NCBI GenBank assembly: GCA_036821905.1
Contig: DAISIR010000002.1
Span: 124,001-188,000, forward strand
Direction: 5' to 3'
DNA from: Brooklawnia sp937867175
GTDB taxonomy: Bacteria > Actinomycetota > Actinomycetes > Propionibacteriales > Propionibacteriaceae
Length of the DNA: 64,000 nt
Of this stretch, positions 25,701 to 33,134 are shown piece by piece; the first letter of the stretch is position 1, and each line of letters starts with the position of its first letter. The notes beneath the pieces are model-generated. The model saw nothing but the letters and a program-made list of their open reading frames with translations. It had not been told where the DNA came from and searched no databases. Made by a program: the position numbers and the translations under genes.

Positions 25701-26104
25701 CCTGGCTCGAGGTGTCGAACACCCTGATGTTCCGCCCGCCGGAACTGGTCACGGTCATCACCGTGCTGGCAGGCGAGCCGGCTACGAGCGAGCCCGCCCC
25801 CGCCGTCGCCCCCCGTCGGGTCGAGGTCTCCGATCGGTGGCGCGAGGTGTTGCATGACGTCGTGCTGGTCGGCGCGGAGGAGTTGGCCCAGGAATTGTCG
25901 CGACGCGATGTGCCGGCGCCTGAGTGGGTGGGGGAGGAGGTCGGTGCCGACAACATTCCGGTAGATCTCGGCTGGCCTGGCGAGCGCGTCGTGGTGCTGC
26001 TGAGCCCGAACGAGCAGGACGAGCGCGACCTGGCGGCCGAGGGCTGGCGGATCGTCGCACCGGATGCGGACGCCATCGCCGCAGCACTTGAGGAGGCACG
26101 ATGA
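19703..26104 (+). CDS. giant DEAD/DEAH helicase with DUF1998 and Vsr-like C-terminal region (DrmA-DrmB-like fusion)
   Basis: The 2,133-aa product is an SF2 helicase. Walker A is TTGTGSGKTECFLLP (about 101), the DExH box VLDEFHTYDGAQGTD (about 236) and motif VI QRIGRAGRQTGN (about 1099), after ATPTLEMGIDIGDLS. A zinc ribbon CPDCGYAV...CPRCG lies near 1396. CQSCGHLDN (about 1522) and HDTVPGGTGYLADL...CPCQ...CHRC (about 1630-1684) form a DUF1998/MZB module as in MrfA/YprA. Near 1740-1860, SHLELRFREAF, VRPDFVLES, FPDGYAFHA and KRATLRLKGDEVLAVTARDL resemble a Vsr/DUF559-type endonuclease fold, though the usual central Glu is not evident. In DISARM, helicase (DrmA) and DUF1998 (DrmB) are separate proteins. 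The ATG at 19703 has GGAGG 6 nt upstream. Confidence 0.8.
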   Translation: MSELLPTRQAATLQTALLDYLTTTFALADADAQSALAAFLEHDHEGIFKGPYVRTRLPFAPASDGWATMLDALPPGFMPYGHQAAAFERLSSRDRRPLPTLVTTGTGSGKTECFLLPILDHVLRARRTGHSGMKALILYPMNALANDQAARLASLISAKPTDGTVNPYAGVSAALYTGEGGPKRTTVSPAGLITAREVIRSSAPDILLTNYKMLDHLLLRADDAAIWEQSADSLQYVVLDEFHTYDGAQGTDVAMLLRRLGLALKAHWPTRGTAFDTHLADDWDRPLGRITPVGTSATLGDGGDSAAMVGFASEIFGETFDDSCVVTESRLPLEAWLVDAAAPAGLESVNLTSALLDEVTARLGDLRDGDRLCRALLASIYVPIGEPVDAQQVFANADPTDLMRHAKALPLVRELIARTQQANTLDDLVPILLPSGALGAGAETGAAFLSLVIAALSHLRAVLGRSAASVEVHLWIRELTRIDRLASSAAAFSWSDDGTPGAAPLDDSTAPLGAFPAIYCRHCGRSGWGIELATTGPQLAASDKNIRSNHLARTGRFRALIHAPSEAQRAMDGERIDGLVWLNTQTRELSGQLPDPDDRAYRDGHILPTLTVGGPDAEKAARDDTCPSCLQRDGIRFLGSAIATLLSVSLSSLFGAAELDPAEKKALVFTDRVQDAAHRAGFVAARSHTLTMRSVMRDGFNEAQTELSLPELATEILRRAGDDKFRRYRILPNEFINDPKMHPFFTAERQALVPRDVRDKVEKRLQFDLAMEFGLNSRVGRTLEATGSLGVHINVGPPTQMATLARAVIRGDAQATLDADQVPAGDDRALVRWVRGVVEHMRTQGAVEHVWFRKYLERDGNRWAIWGGRPASQGMPAFPRGRGAPAFPRVGGRRLTDPLLDSVTDPLSWYARWSARTLGVSAQHGARLARGLLDRMSRDLLLGTVTTESGATVYTIPASRVLVTPTSDDDLGSRRHRLLCDTCHTQVTGSIESTDQLDGAPCLYVRCPGSLGRAPMSADNFYRRLYASSDMRRIVAREHTGLLDSATRLDYENGFKHGQSDPNSPNTLVATPTLEMGIDIGDLSAVFLASLPRTVASYLQRIGRAGRQTGNALNLAYVTGRGELLPRLEDPGSMINGAVRPPSIYLSAEEILQRQYLAHLVDEFARDGDDWHHPRTARAALAGATPGSFLGDLIDKAEGDAESHLGAFLAAFGAGLRPASVAALRAWATPSEGPHTSGLAKQVFAASQHWTSAKELLEHRQLAIQQALPALLQAAGVAAASEDDKRSLQTAQAALKLVQARLGDLTGEYWIAAMEEFGLLPNYTLLGDSATLDVSISWYDPEQGTYESQPTDVQRPTSQALREFAPGATFYAKGLQIEVDAIDLGTDADGIRVFAFCPDCGYAVDTEETGKPQLMPACPRCGSTGLQDTGQRVPVVELKRASAAIRRDESLIDDRHDDRNRTPFTIVAAADLDPAFITHPWYVAGYDFGAAYLTRVTIRWLNLGKRATTASPFAISGSIVPASRFRVCQSCGHLDNAAGSNSMDEHRPWCPNRKSTDEHVRTIVLSRTLTTQGVVLPLPWSVTTGDEFALPSLQAALLLGLRDQFGGSPDHLGVVVVRVPNPEGGAREALLLHDTVPGGTGYLADLADPDNLWRLLRHAYLTVRDCPCQTEGRLACHRCLLPFAAPHEVDRTSRQAAARHLAAILGSGDDAAGEPGEARAWQVTEQPPANVSQESHLELRFREAFKQLAKNLGGTTSEQPGPWGNAITLKLGGVQWTLKPQVQLDGVRPDFVLESDRPGPRLAIFPDGYAFHATPANNRISDDAAKRATLRLKGDEVLAVTARDLDAFASDKQRVAPKWFRSDYLPGLLGMYGFSQHVAAAALGGPMAILAEWIQQHQRDDFARFARGVPAGLPHTLDLVVPERAPLTEIAQSLFEHPGNRDGTINSWWWRQGALGVLVRRRTGEDAVSASGAMLLDVAVLLDNRPATVSAPGFRDDWETWLEVSNTLMFRPPELVTVITVLAGEPATSEPAPAVAPRRVEVSDRWREVLHDVVLVGAEELAQELSRRDVPAPEWVGEEVGADNIPVDLGWPGERVVVLLSPNEQDERDLAAEGWRIVAPDADAIAAALEEAR

Positions 26105-28407
26105 CGATCAGCCTGATCATGACCAAGCAGGGCAACCAGTTGGACGCCAGCGTCCGGCAGAAGGCGTTCACGTTCCTGCAGAAGATCACCACCGACGACA
26201 CCGCCTCCGGGCTGCATATCGAGCCGATCAAGGGGGCCCGCGATCCGCGGGTGCGCACCGGACGAGTTGACCAGCAGTATCGTGCGGTGCTGTTCAAGTT
26301 GACGAGCGGCGCCGACACCACTTACGTGTTTCATGGCATCTGGAACCACGATGACGCCATCGAGGTGGCGCGGAAGATCGAACTCAGAGTCAATCCGGTC
26401 AACGGAATGCCCGAGATCCGCGATGTCGAGGTGGAGCGGGCTCGAGCCGTCCGCTTCGAGACAGCCGGCATCACCACGCCTAAGCCGCTTCCCGCCAGAC
26501 CAGAGGCATCGGCCTTCGAGACGACGTCTGCGCCGTTGCTCGGGGCGCCGCTGCTCGACGTCCCACTCGACGAACTAGTTTGTGTCCTGGGCCTGCCAGA
26601 AGGTGTCGCGCTGGCCGCCCTTGCGGCCACAAGAGACGACGAGGTACTCGCAGCCGCTGCCAGCGACGCCCCCCAATGGCAGCACCTCGCGCTGGTGGGG
26701 CTGGCTGCCGGGATGAGCGTCCGCGAGGTGATGGACGACCTTGGCCTTGACCCCAACGCGGTGACTTCCGCAGCCGGGGACACGGACGACGAACTGCTCA
26801 AGAGCCTGCAGCATCCGGCGGCGTCCATCGAGTTCGCCCGTATTGAGGGCGTCGAGGAACTGCGTCGGGTGATTGAGAGCGGCGACTTCGGTGCCTGGCG
26901 GGTCTTCCTGCATCCCGAGCAGCGCCGGTTCGTGGCGCAGACCACCACGGGCGCCTTCCGGCTGTCGGGAGGAGCCGGCACCGGCAAGACTGTCGTGCTG
27001 CTGCATCGGGCGAAACGGCTGCTGGATGCCCACCCCGGCGTCCGGGTGATCCTGACCACCTACACGGTGAACCTGGCCAACGCCATGCGACGCGACCTCA
27101 ACCGGCTCGACCCCGACCTGCTCATCGCCGAGCACCTGGGGGAGCCTGGGGCCTATGTGACGGGCATCGACGCGATCGCGCGGCAGGTGCTGCGCGCGGC
27201 GGGATCTGACGTGAGCGACTCTGTCGAGGAAGTGCTCGGTGTAGGACACGCGGACGTGACGCATATCACCGCCGAGACAGCATGGCGGGACGCCATCTCG
27301 TTGGCCGGTAACGACCTGCCTGAACGCCTGCGCTCGTCGCGGTTCTTCGAGGCCGAATACGCGCTGGTGGTACTGCCCGCCCGGATAACGTCCAGGGACG
27401 AGTACCTGCGGGCACGCCGGCCAGGACGCGGCGTGCGGCTTGGCCGAGCTGAGCGAGCAGCCGTGTGGCAGGTCGTCGAGGCCTATCGGCTCGCTTCGCG
27501 GATCGCCGGGAGCATCGACTTCCAGGAGACAGCGACCATCGCCGCCGCTTGGTTGAACTCGCGCTCCGCAGACAAGGGACGCTTCGCGGATCGTGTCTTG
27601 GTGGACGAGGGGCAGGACATGACGCCAGCGCACTGGCAGTTGCTGCGTGCCCTGGTCGCAGAAGGCCCGGACGACCTGTTCATTGCTGAGGACAGCCATC
27701 AGCGCATCTACGGCAACAAGATCACGCTCAGCCACTATGGCATCGCTATTCGTGGGCGATCGCGGCGACTGACGTTGAACTACCGGACAACGGCCCAGAA
27801 CCTGCACTTTGCAGTGACGATCCTGGCAGGCGGAAGTTACCAGGACCTGGAGGCAGAGCCGGAAAGCACCAACGGATATCGGTCAGCGCGGAGCGGCCCT
27901 CGTCCGGTGCTGCGCGGGCTCGCCTCACTCAGCGAGGAACTTGACTCTGCCGCCGCCACGGTGTCCCGCTGGATGTCCGAGTTGGGTGGCCAGCAACTGG
28001 ACACGATCGCGGTGCTGGTGCGCGACTCGCGGCAACGCGACCTCGTCGTGACGGGGTTGACCGAGCGAGGCGTGCCGGTCCGTGCGGTCGACCGCAATCA
28101 GGCCAGGTCTGGTGCTCCGTTGGTGATGACGATGCACCGGGCCAAAGGCGCTGAGTTCGCGAAGGTCCTGCTGTTCGGGGTGTCCGAGGGGTCGATCCCC
28201 ATGCCCATGCGCGACTACGAGTTCTCCGACGAGGACAAAGCGGATGCGCTGTTGCGCGAACGGTCGCTGCTCTACGTCGCCGCGTCCCGGGCGCGCGATG
28301 AACTGGTGGTTACTTGGAGCGGTGACCCGAGTGGGCTGATGCCTGCACCAGCAGGGGCGCTCGCAAAGGAGCGGCTCCCACACTGGCAATCAGGATCCGA
28401 CGGATGA
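26101..28407 (+). CDS. RelE-like domain fused to UvrD/Rep-type helicase
   Basis: The 768-aa product starts with a RelE/ParE-like fold (about 1-105): IEPIKGARDPRVRTGRVDQQ, YRAVLFKL and FHGIWNHDDAIEVARKI. A UvrD-type SF1 helicase follows: Walker A LSGGAGTGKTVVLLHRAKRL (about 288-307), DEGQDM (about 501), LTLNYRTTAQNL, MHRAKGAEFAKVLLFGV and LLYVAASRARDELVV near the C-terminus. The start overlaps the preceding stop (ATGA at 26101-26104), so it belongs to the same operon. Class 1 DISARM ends instead with DrmC, a phospholipase D-fold protein, and no HxKxxxxD motif is present here. This helicase may take that place. Confidence 0.85.
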   Translation: MTISLIMTKQGNQLDASVRQKAFTFLQKITTDDTASGLHIEPIKGARDPRVRTGRVDQQYRAVLFKLTSGADTTYVFHGIWNHDDAIEVARKIELRVNPVNGMPEIRDVEVERARAVRFETAGITTPKPLPARPEASAFETTSAPLLGAPLLDVPLDELVCVLGLPEGVALAALAATRDDEVLAAAASDAPQWQHLALVGLAAGMSVREVMDDLGLDPNAVTSAAGDTDDELLKSLQHPAASIEFARIEGVEELRRVIESGDFGAWRVFLHPEQRRFVAQTTTGAFRLSGGAGTGKTVVLLHRAKRLLDAHPGVRVILTTYTVNLANAMRRDLNRLDPDLLIAEHLGEPGAYVTGIDAIARQVLRAAGSDVSDSVEEVLGVGHADVTHITAETAWRDAISLAGNDLPERLRSSRFFEAEYALVVLPARITSRDEYLRARRPGRGVRLGRAERAAVWQVVEAYRLASRIAGSIDFQETATIAAAWLNSRSADKGRFADRVLVDEGQDMTPAHWQLLRALVAEGPDDLFIAEDSHQRIYGNKITLSHYGIAIRGRSRRLTLNYRTTAQNLHFAVTILAGGSYQDLEAEPESTNGYRSARSGPRPVLRGLASLSEELDSAAATVSRWMSELGGQQLDTIAVLVRDSRQRDLVVTGLTERGVPVRAVDRNQARSGAPLVMTMHRAKGAEFAKVLLFGVSEGSIPMPMRDYEFSDEDKADALLRERSLLYVAASRARDELVVTWSGDPSGLMPAPAGALAKERLPHWQSGSDG

Positions 28408-28499
28408 AGTCACAGCGAGGCGCTTCTCTTCATCGGGCTCGGGCGGAGCGGTGCTCTGAAACCCGGCGGTTAGCTGCACGGTCAACCTGCAGCCCCCCG

Positions 28500-28691
28500 T
28501 CACCCTCCCTCCACCCGCTCGGCCAGCACCGTCGCCGGCATGTCCGGCGTTGCCTTCATCAACGCACGCGCCCTCGCCTCGACCGTCGCGAACGATGTCT
28601 CAGTCGGTGCCCGCTCGTACTTCGGTGGCGCTTCTGACTTCACCGCCTTGATCACCGTCTTCCGCGAGATCCCCAGCCGCGCAGCGGTTGT
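28500..28691 (-). pseudogene. istA: IS21-family transposase IstA fragment
   Basis: Minus-strand frame reads TAARLGISRKTVIKAVKSEA, then PPKYERAPTETSFATVEARA and RALMKATPDMPATVLAERVE before a stop. This is the helix-turn-helix and following linker of IstA transposases (LGISR.TV.KAL; PPKY.R; MPATVIAER). Only about 60 of the usual 400-500 residues remain; the catalytic domain and IstB are absent. Confidence 0.8.
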
Positions 28692-28752
28692 CGTCCGTCG
28701 CGTTGTTTGACGATGGCGACGTCTTGGTTGGTGACGATGGGTAGGGATGGGG

Positions 28753-28782
28753 ACGCCCCGCCGGGGTGGTCCGGCGGGGCGT
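28753..28782. terminator. strong 12-bp hairpin
   Basis: ACGCCCCGCCGG (28753-28764) and CCGGCGGGGCGT (28771-28782) are perfect inverted repeats around a 6-nt loop. It lies 45 nt past the stop of the ATPase remnant on the minus strand and has no T-tract. It probably terminated the lost mobile-element operon. Confidence 0.5.
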
Positions 28783-28826
28783 GGGTCGTCATGGTGATGT
28801 GGCGGTCGTCGTTCGTGACGCGGGGG

Positions 28827-29084
28827 TTATTCGCTGTTCTCGGTGATCGCTGATTGTGCGGCGCCGAGGTCGACGATGCTCTTTTGCGCGGCGTAGGTCG
28901 CGATCAGTGCCGCGATGGCGAGGTTGTTCACTGCCCGGGGGTAGCCGCGGGCTGCTTGGTGGATCGCGCCAATCGCGTCGTCGGAGAACAGCGGGTCGGA
29001 CCTGCCAGCGAATTTCAGGTGATGTCGAATGTAGTCGGCGGTGTCGGTCGCGCCCATCCCGGTGAGTGCAATGGCGCGCTCATG
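28827..29084 (-). pseudogene. C-terminal fragment of ExeA/TniB-like AAA ATPase
   Basis: Minus-strand frame ending at 28827 reads ERAIALTGMGATDTADYIRH, then HLKFAGRSDPLFSDDAIGAI and HQAARGYPRAVNNLAIAALI. This is the sensor/winged-helix end of ExeA-type ATPases carried by transposons (TADYI.HHL, then PR.VNNLA). The Walker A and B part is missing and the frame upstream looks non-coding. Together with the IstA fragment it marks a former insertion site. Confidence 0.75.
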
Positions 29085-29252
29085 CCCAGAGTCGGACGTC
29101 TGCGTGTGCCGAGGAGCCTCCCCGCCAAGCCCATGGGGAGGCGCAAACTGCCGGTAAGCGCCGCCACGTTGACACGAGCTCATCAGCGAGCAGAGCGGGT
29201 CCCCGGACTCAACGTCCGTCGCGTTCGCGGGGACCCTGTCGGATCATCCGGT

Positions 29253-29258
29253 CATAAT
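29253..29258 (+). promoter_or_regulatory. -10 box of the SIR2 gene (leaderless geometry)
   Basis: CATAAT lies 6 nt before the GTG at 29265. No ribosome binding site precedes the GTG, so a leaderless transcript is likely. No clear -35 hexamer is seen. Confidence 0.45.
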
Positions 29259-29264
29259 GGCCAC

Positions 29265-32200
29265 GTGTGGATCCGCGACGTTGACGTCCCTTCTGAACTA
29301 GTCGCAGCCGCGCGAGCTGGGCAGCTGGTGCTCTTCGTCGGAGCTGGCGCGTCCCGCGACGAACCTGCCGGACTTCCCGACTTTCGCTCTCTGATCGAGG
29401 AAATCGGACGTGCGGTTGGTAACGCACCTGAAGGTGATGACTTCCGACATCCCGATGTGTACCTTGGACGTCTGGCAGATGCCGGGATCGACGTTCATCG
29501 CCTCGTGGCGAACGCCATCAACAAGCCCGGTTCAAAGCCGAACGCTCTTCACCATGCGATCGTGAGATTGGCCGGCGTTCATCCGAAACCGCGCATCATA
29601 ACAACGAATTACGACGTCCATCTCATCGCGGCCGCAGCTGCCCAGGGACTCTCTCTTGACGTGTTTCAAGCTCCGGCCCTTCCTGTCGGTGATGATTTCC
29701 AAGGAGTTGTACATCTTCACGGCTCGCTTGAGCAGGAGGCACGTCGACTCGTGGTGACGGACAAGGACTTCGGCCGGGCATACTTACTAGAGGCTTGGGC
29801 AGCACGCTTCTTGGAGCGGATGTTCTCCGCCTTCACAGTCCTCTTCATCGGCTACAGTCATGGCGACGTCGTCATGCAGTACTTGGCACGGTCTCTGGGG
29901 TCGTCCGGCAAGAGGTTCGTGTGCACGAGTGACGCAGACGATCCGGCGTGGCGTCAATATGGACTGACGCCGGTCCCTTACGAAGTGATGGATGGCAGCC
30001 ATGCCGCCCTGCCGAGATTCGTGGCACGCTGGGCTGAACTCTCGTCGATGGGTCAGACGCAGCACCGGGCGCTGATTGTGGACCTGGTCGCCGCGGGTCC
30101 CCCAGCGATACCTGAAGAGGTCTCCTACCTCGATGAGGTGCTCGAGCACCCGGAGCGGATCAGGTACTTCGTGGAGAAGGCACGAGGTGGGGACTGGTTG
30201 GCGTGGGTCTCGCAGCGGGCGGCCTTCCAGGCTGTGTTCGACCGCGACAGGGCGGGATCTGATGCAGCGCGGGTCCTCGTGTCGTGGGTCGCCGACCATT
30301 TCATTCTCGACGAGTCCACATCGCCGCTTGCCTTGCAGGCGATGCGAGATGAGTCCTGGCCGCCGGATACGCAGCGAACCGTCTTGCACCGGCTCTTCGC
30401 CTACGACGGAGAAATGGCCTCGTGGCTCTCGCCATGGCTGCTCCTTGCTCTTCGCAACGCGCCCAGTGCACGGGACGACATGTTGGACATGTTGCTCGCA
30501 GGAGCCAAGTGGGGCGCCAATGTCGACCTCGCTATCATTTTGCTGGAGGACCGCACGCGCCCTGTTCTCAAGCCGGCGATCAGCTTCACGGAGCCCGCGA
30601 CCGTTCGCTTCGAGGTCGTCTTACCCGGCGACGAGCACTGGCTATCCGAAGCGTGGACCAATGTGTTCGCGCCAGCGCTCGAGCAGCACCTCGCCAAGAT
30701 AATGGCGTCAGTGGATGAACAGATAGCACGCATATATCGCGCATGGAACAGCCTTGGCTCCGGCTTCGACCCCATCAATTTCCGCCGATCTGCCATCGAA
30801 CCGCACGAACAGGACTCCTATCGGGATCCCATGGATGTGCTGATCGATGCCGCCCGTGACTGCATGGAGCATGCGATAATACATGACATCCAACTTGCCG
30901 AACGCTGCATGGCCGGCTGGGTGAGCCGAAGCGAGGCCATCTTTCACCGTTTGGCGGTTCACGGTTGGCGGTTGAGGCCCGATCACACTGCCGACGAGAA
31001 ACTTCGCTGGCTCGAAGCCCAGAACTGGCTGTGGGAAGTCCCCCTGCAGCACGAGGTCTTCTTGCTCCTGCAGGAAGCGCTCCCTGCTGCAAGTAATGAG
31101 ATCGTGCGGGCGCTCGTAGATTCCGCAAAGGCCGGCCCCTCGGCAGATGGCGACGATGAACTCTCACCGTATCGCTCCTACAATCTTCTCGCGTGGCTCG
31201 CTCGCTCAGCGCCGGATCAACCCGGCGTATCCCAGGCATTCGAAGAATCCCAGGCGGCGCACCCCGAATTCGCCGCCCGAGAACATCCCGACTTGAACAG
31301 GTACATGACCTCAGGCATTGTCGAGGACGTCTTACCGTACTCGGCCGAAGAGTTGCACGCGCGCATAGTCGATGACCCCGAAGCCGCGATCGCAGCGCTC
31401 CGCGACCTCCGATCCGTTTCGTTTCGCTCTGGTGGGCCAACTTGGACTGGTGCATTGCGATCGCTTCAGGCGTGCGTGTCATCTCACCCCGGCGACGGTC
31501 TCGTCGTGGCCAACTTCTTGCTGCCCGACGATGGTCAATTCAGGAACTCGATCATCCGCGGCTGGGGTACCAGCAGCCTCGATGAGCAGTTGCTGGGGCA
31601 CGTCCTAGACGCAATCGATAGCTGGGACCGGGACGAGATCCGGCGCGCCGCCGCCGAGATGCTCTCCGACGGCGGAACGCAGACGAACCCAACTCCGTGG
31701 CACCGCAACCCACGAGCACGAGAAACCGCAAGGAACCTGTGGCCGACCATGCCTGTAAATGACGCCAGCCGAGAAGGCGCGGACGGGGACCTCGTCATGG
31801 AAGCCATCAATCATCCAGCTGGAGACCTCGCACAGTTCTGGTCCAAGGTCGTGCAGTGGGAGTGGACTCAGGCTGGCGACGCATGGGGTGGCCTTTCCGA
31901 CGAGCTAAAGAGCGAACTCGATCAGATGGTTGCCGCTCAGGACCGATACGGTCTGCTCGCTTGCACCATTTTCGCGTCACAGTTGCACTTCTACTTCGCC
32001 GCCGATCAGAAATGGGCTTCCTCACGCCTACTTCCACTCTTTGACTGGCGGGACGAGCAGCGAGCCCGTGGTGCTTGGCAGGGTTTCCTAACATGGGGCC
32101 GACCAAACGACGGGCTGCTCGCCGCGGGACTCCTCGACTCATACGTGCAGACATGTCGTCGCGTGGATACCCTCGGGTCACGGCTATCCCACGAGCTGAC

Positions 32201-32753
32201 AACCCATCTCGCGTCCATCGCGCTGCATGCCGGAGCAGATCCGCTCGAATGGCTTCCACGCTTCGTGGTCGCGGCATCCGAGGACGTCCGGGTGTCGTGG
32301 GCGAGCCAGTTAGGTCACTTGCTTGAAGAACTTGATTCCGAAGACGCCCGCATGCAGTGGGAGCGCTGGATCTGCACCTACTGGTCGAATCGCCTTCGGG
32401 CGCTTCCACTGCCTCTCAGTAGCCTCGAAGCATCTGCGATGGCTCGCTGGCTTATGGCTCTTTCCACCGTTCGTGATCAAGTAGTCGCGCTCTTGGTGCA
32501 GACGCCCGCTGGATTGCCCCAACAAGGTGGCTTCCTGCATCAAGTCCAGGCCGTCGATGTCAGCCAGGATGCAGCAAGCTGGGCGACTGCCATCACACAT
32601 CTGCTGCGAGGCACCAACGCCCCCAATTGGGCCCTTGGTCACTATCTAAAGGGCATTGTCGAGCAGCTCCGAGCAGCAGAACCAGCGCCAGATCTTACCG
32701 AGTTGATCGACGAAGCGCTGAGGCTAGGTGTAACGGACGCAGCGGACTGGTAA
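29265..32753 (+). CDS. SIR2-domain protein with long C-terminal region (DUF4020-like), probable defence effector
   Basis: The 1,162-aa product begins with a SIR2-like NAD-binding domain (about 1-270): LVLFVGAGASRDEPAGLPDF, IITTNYDVHL (about 112), VVHLHGS (about 148) and LFIGYSHGDVVMQYL (about 195). The remaining 850 residues are mostly helical and lack a recognisable motif, as in SIR2-DUF4020 proteins. Many stand-alone large SIR2 proteins deplete NAD on phage infection (defence-associated sirtuins); that role here is inference. The frame is open back to 28854, but the GTG at 29265 is where homology starts and a -10 box sits at the right distance. Base composition is less GC-rich than the helicase cluster. 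Confidence 0.8.
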   Translation: MWIRDVDVPSELVAAARAGQLVLFVGAGASRDEPAGLPDFRSLIEEIGRAVGNAPEGDDFRHPDVYLGRLADAGIDVHRLVANAINKPGSKPNALHHAIVRLAGVHPKPRIITTNYDVHLIAAAAAQGLSLDVFQAPALPVGDDFQGVVHLHGSLEQEARRLVVTDKDFGRAYLLEAWAARFLERMFSAFTVLFIGYSHGDVVMQYLARSLGSSGKRFVCTSDADDPAWRQYGLTPVPYEVMDGSHAALPRFVARWAELSSMGQTQHRALIVDLVAAGPPAIPEEVSYLDEVLEHPERIRYFVEKARGGDWLAWVSQRAAFQAVFDRDRAGSDAARVLVSWVADHFILDESTSPLALQAMRDESWPPDTQRTVLHRLFAYDGEMASWLSPWLLLALRNAPSARDDMLDMLLAGAKWGANVDLAIILLEDRTRPVLKPAISFTEPATVRFEVVLPGDEHWLSEAWTNVFAPALEQHLAKIMASVDEQIARIYRAWNSLGSGFDPINFRRSAIEPHEQDSYRDPMDVLIDAARDCMEHAIIHDIQLAERCMAGWVSRSEAIFHRLAVHGWRLRPDHTADEKLRWLEAQNWLWEVPLQHEVFLLLQEALPAASNEIVRALVDSAKAGPSADGDDELSPYRSYNLLAWLARSAPDQPGVSQAFEESQAAHPEFAAREHPDLNRYMTSGIVEDVLPYSAEELHARIVDDPEAAIAALRDLRSVSFRSGGPTWTGALRSLQACVSSHPGDGLVVANFLLPDDGQFRNSIIRGWGTSSLDEQLLGHVLDAIDSWDRDEIRRAAAEMLSDGGTQTNPTPWHRNPRARETARNLWPTMPVNDASREGADGDLVMEAINHPAGDLAQFWSKVVQWEWTQAGDAWGGLSDELKSELDQMVAAQDRYGLLACTIFASQLHFYFAADQKWASSRLLPLFDWRDEQRARGAWQGFLTWGRPNDGLLAAGLLDSYVQTCRRVDTLGSRLSHELTTHLASIALHAGADPLEWLPRFVVAASEDVRVSWASQLGHLLEELDSEDARMQWERWICTYWSNRLRALPLPLSSLEASAMARWLMALSTVRDQVVALLVQTPAGLPQQGGFLHQVQAVDVSQDAASWATAITHLLRGTNAPNWALGHYLKGIVEQLRAAEPAPDLTELIDEALRLGVTDAADW

Positions 32754-32756
32754 CAG

Positions 32757-33134
32757 TGGTCTTCGCACTTGCGGCGGCGGCACTGCCAGCCCCCCGATGA
32801 GCAGCATGAGGCAGATGCCCGCCTCTGCCGCCGGCGAGCGGTCGAGGGAGCCCAGCCCCGGACGGTGCAGTCGGCCTAGCGACGCTTCCGCAGATGCCGA
32901 GTAGCGGACGTCGCCCGCATGCCCAAGTAGCGGTCGTGCACAGGGGCGTGATCTCGAGGACACGCTTGATGATTGGGCGCATCACCGGCCCGGCCCTGTC
33001 TGTGCCCGAGCTTGACCATCCTGAGTCCGGGGCCACAGGCCAAGGGTTGGTCGTGGGGGCTTCTGGGGCCGCTCGTATGGAACGATGGCAAGGATTGAAG
33101 ATGGGGCCAATAGTCGGGTCGGGGGGCGGGTTAA
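32757..33134. other. gap with no supported gene
   Basis: A minus-strand frame (32724-32963) contains a short hydrophobic stretch GICLMLLIGGLAVPPP, but its ends look random. No start site or family motif supports it. GTTAAT at 33129-33134 could be a -10 box for the following gene. Confidence 0.35.

Noticed and set aside
11741..28407. BREX or type IIG restriction locus
   Set aside because: The methyltransferase could fit PglX by size, but no PglZ, BrxC, BrxB or BrxL-like gene is present, and the SNF2 plus DUF1998 helicases fit DISARM better.
28854..29264. 137-codon extension of the SIR2 protein
   Set aside because: It lies antisense to the ExeA-type ATPase fragment and has no SIR2 features; a -10 box sits just before the GTG at 29265.
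11741..32753. DrmC-like phospholipase D protein
   Set aside because: I looked for an HxKxxxxD motif in the products of this region and saw none.
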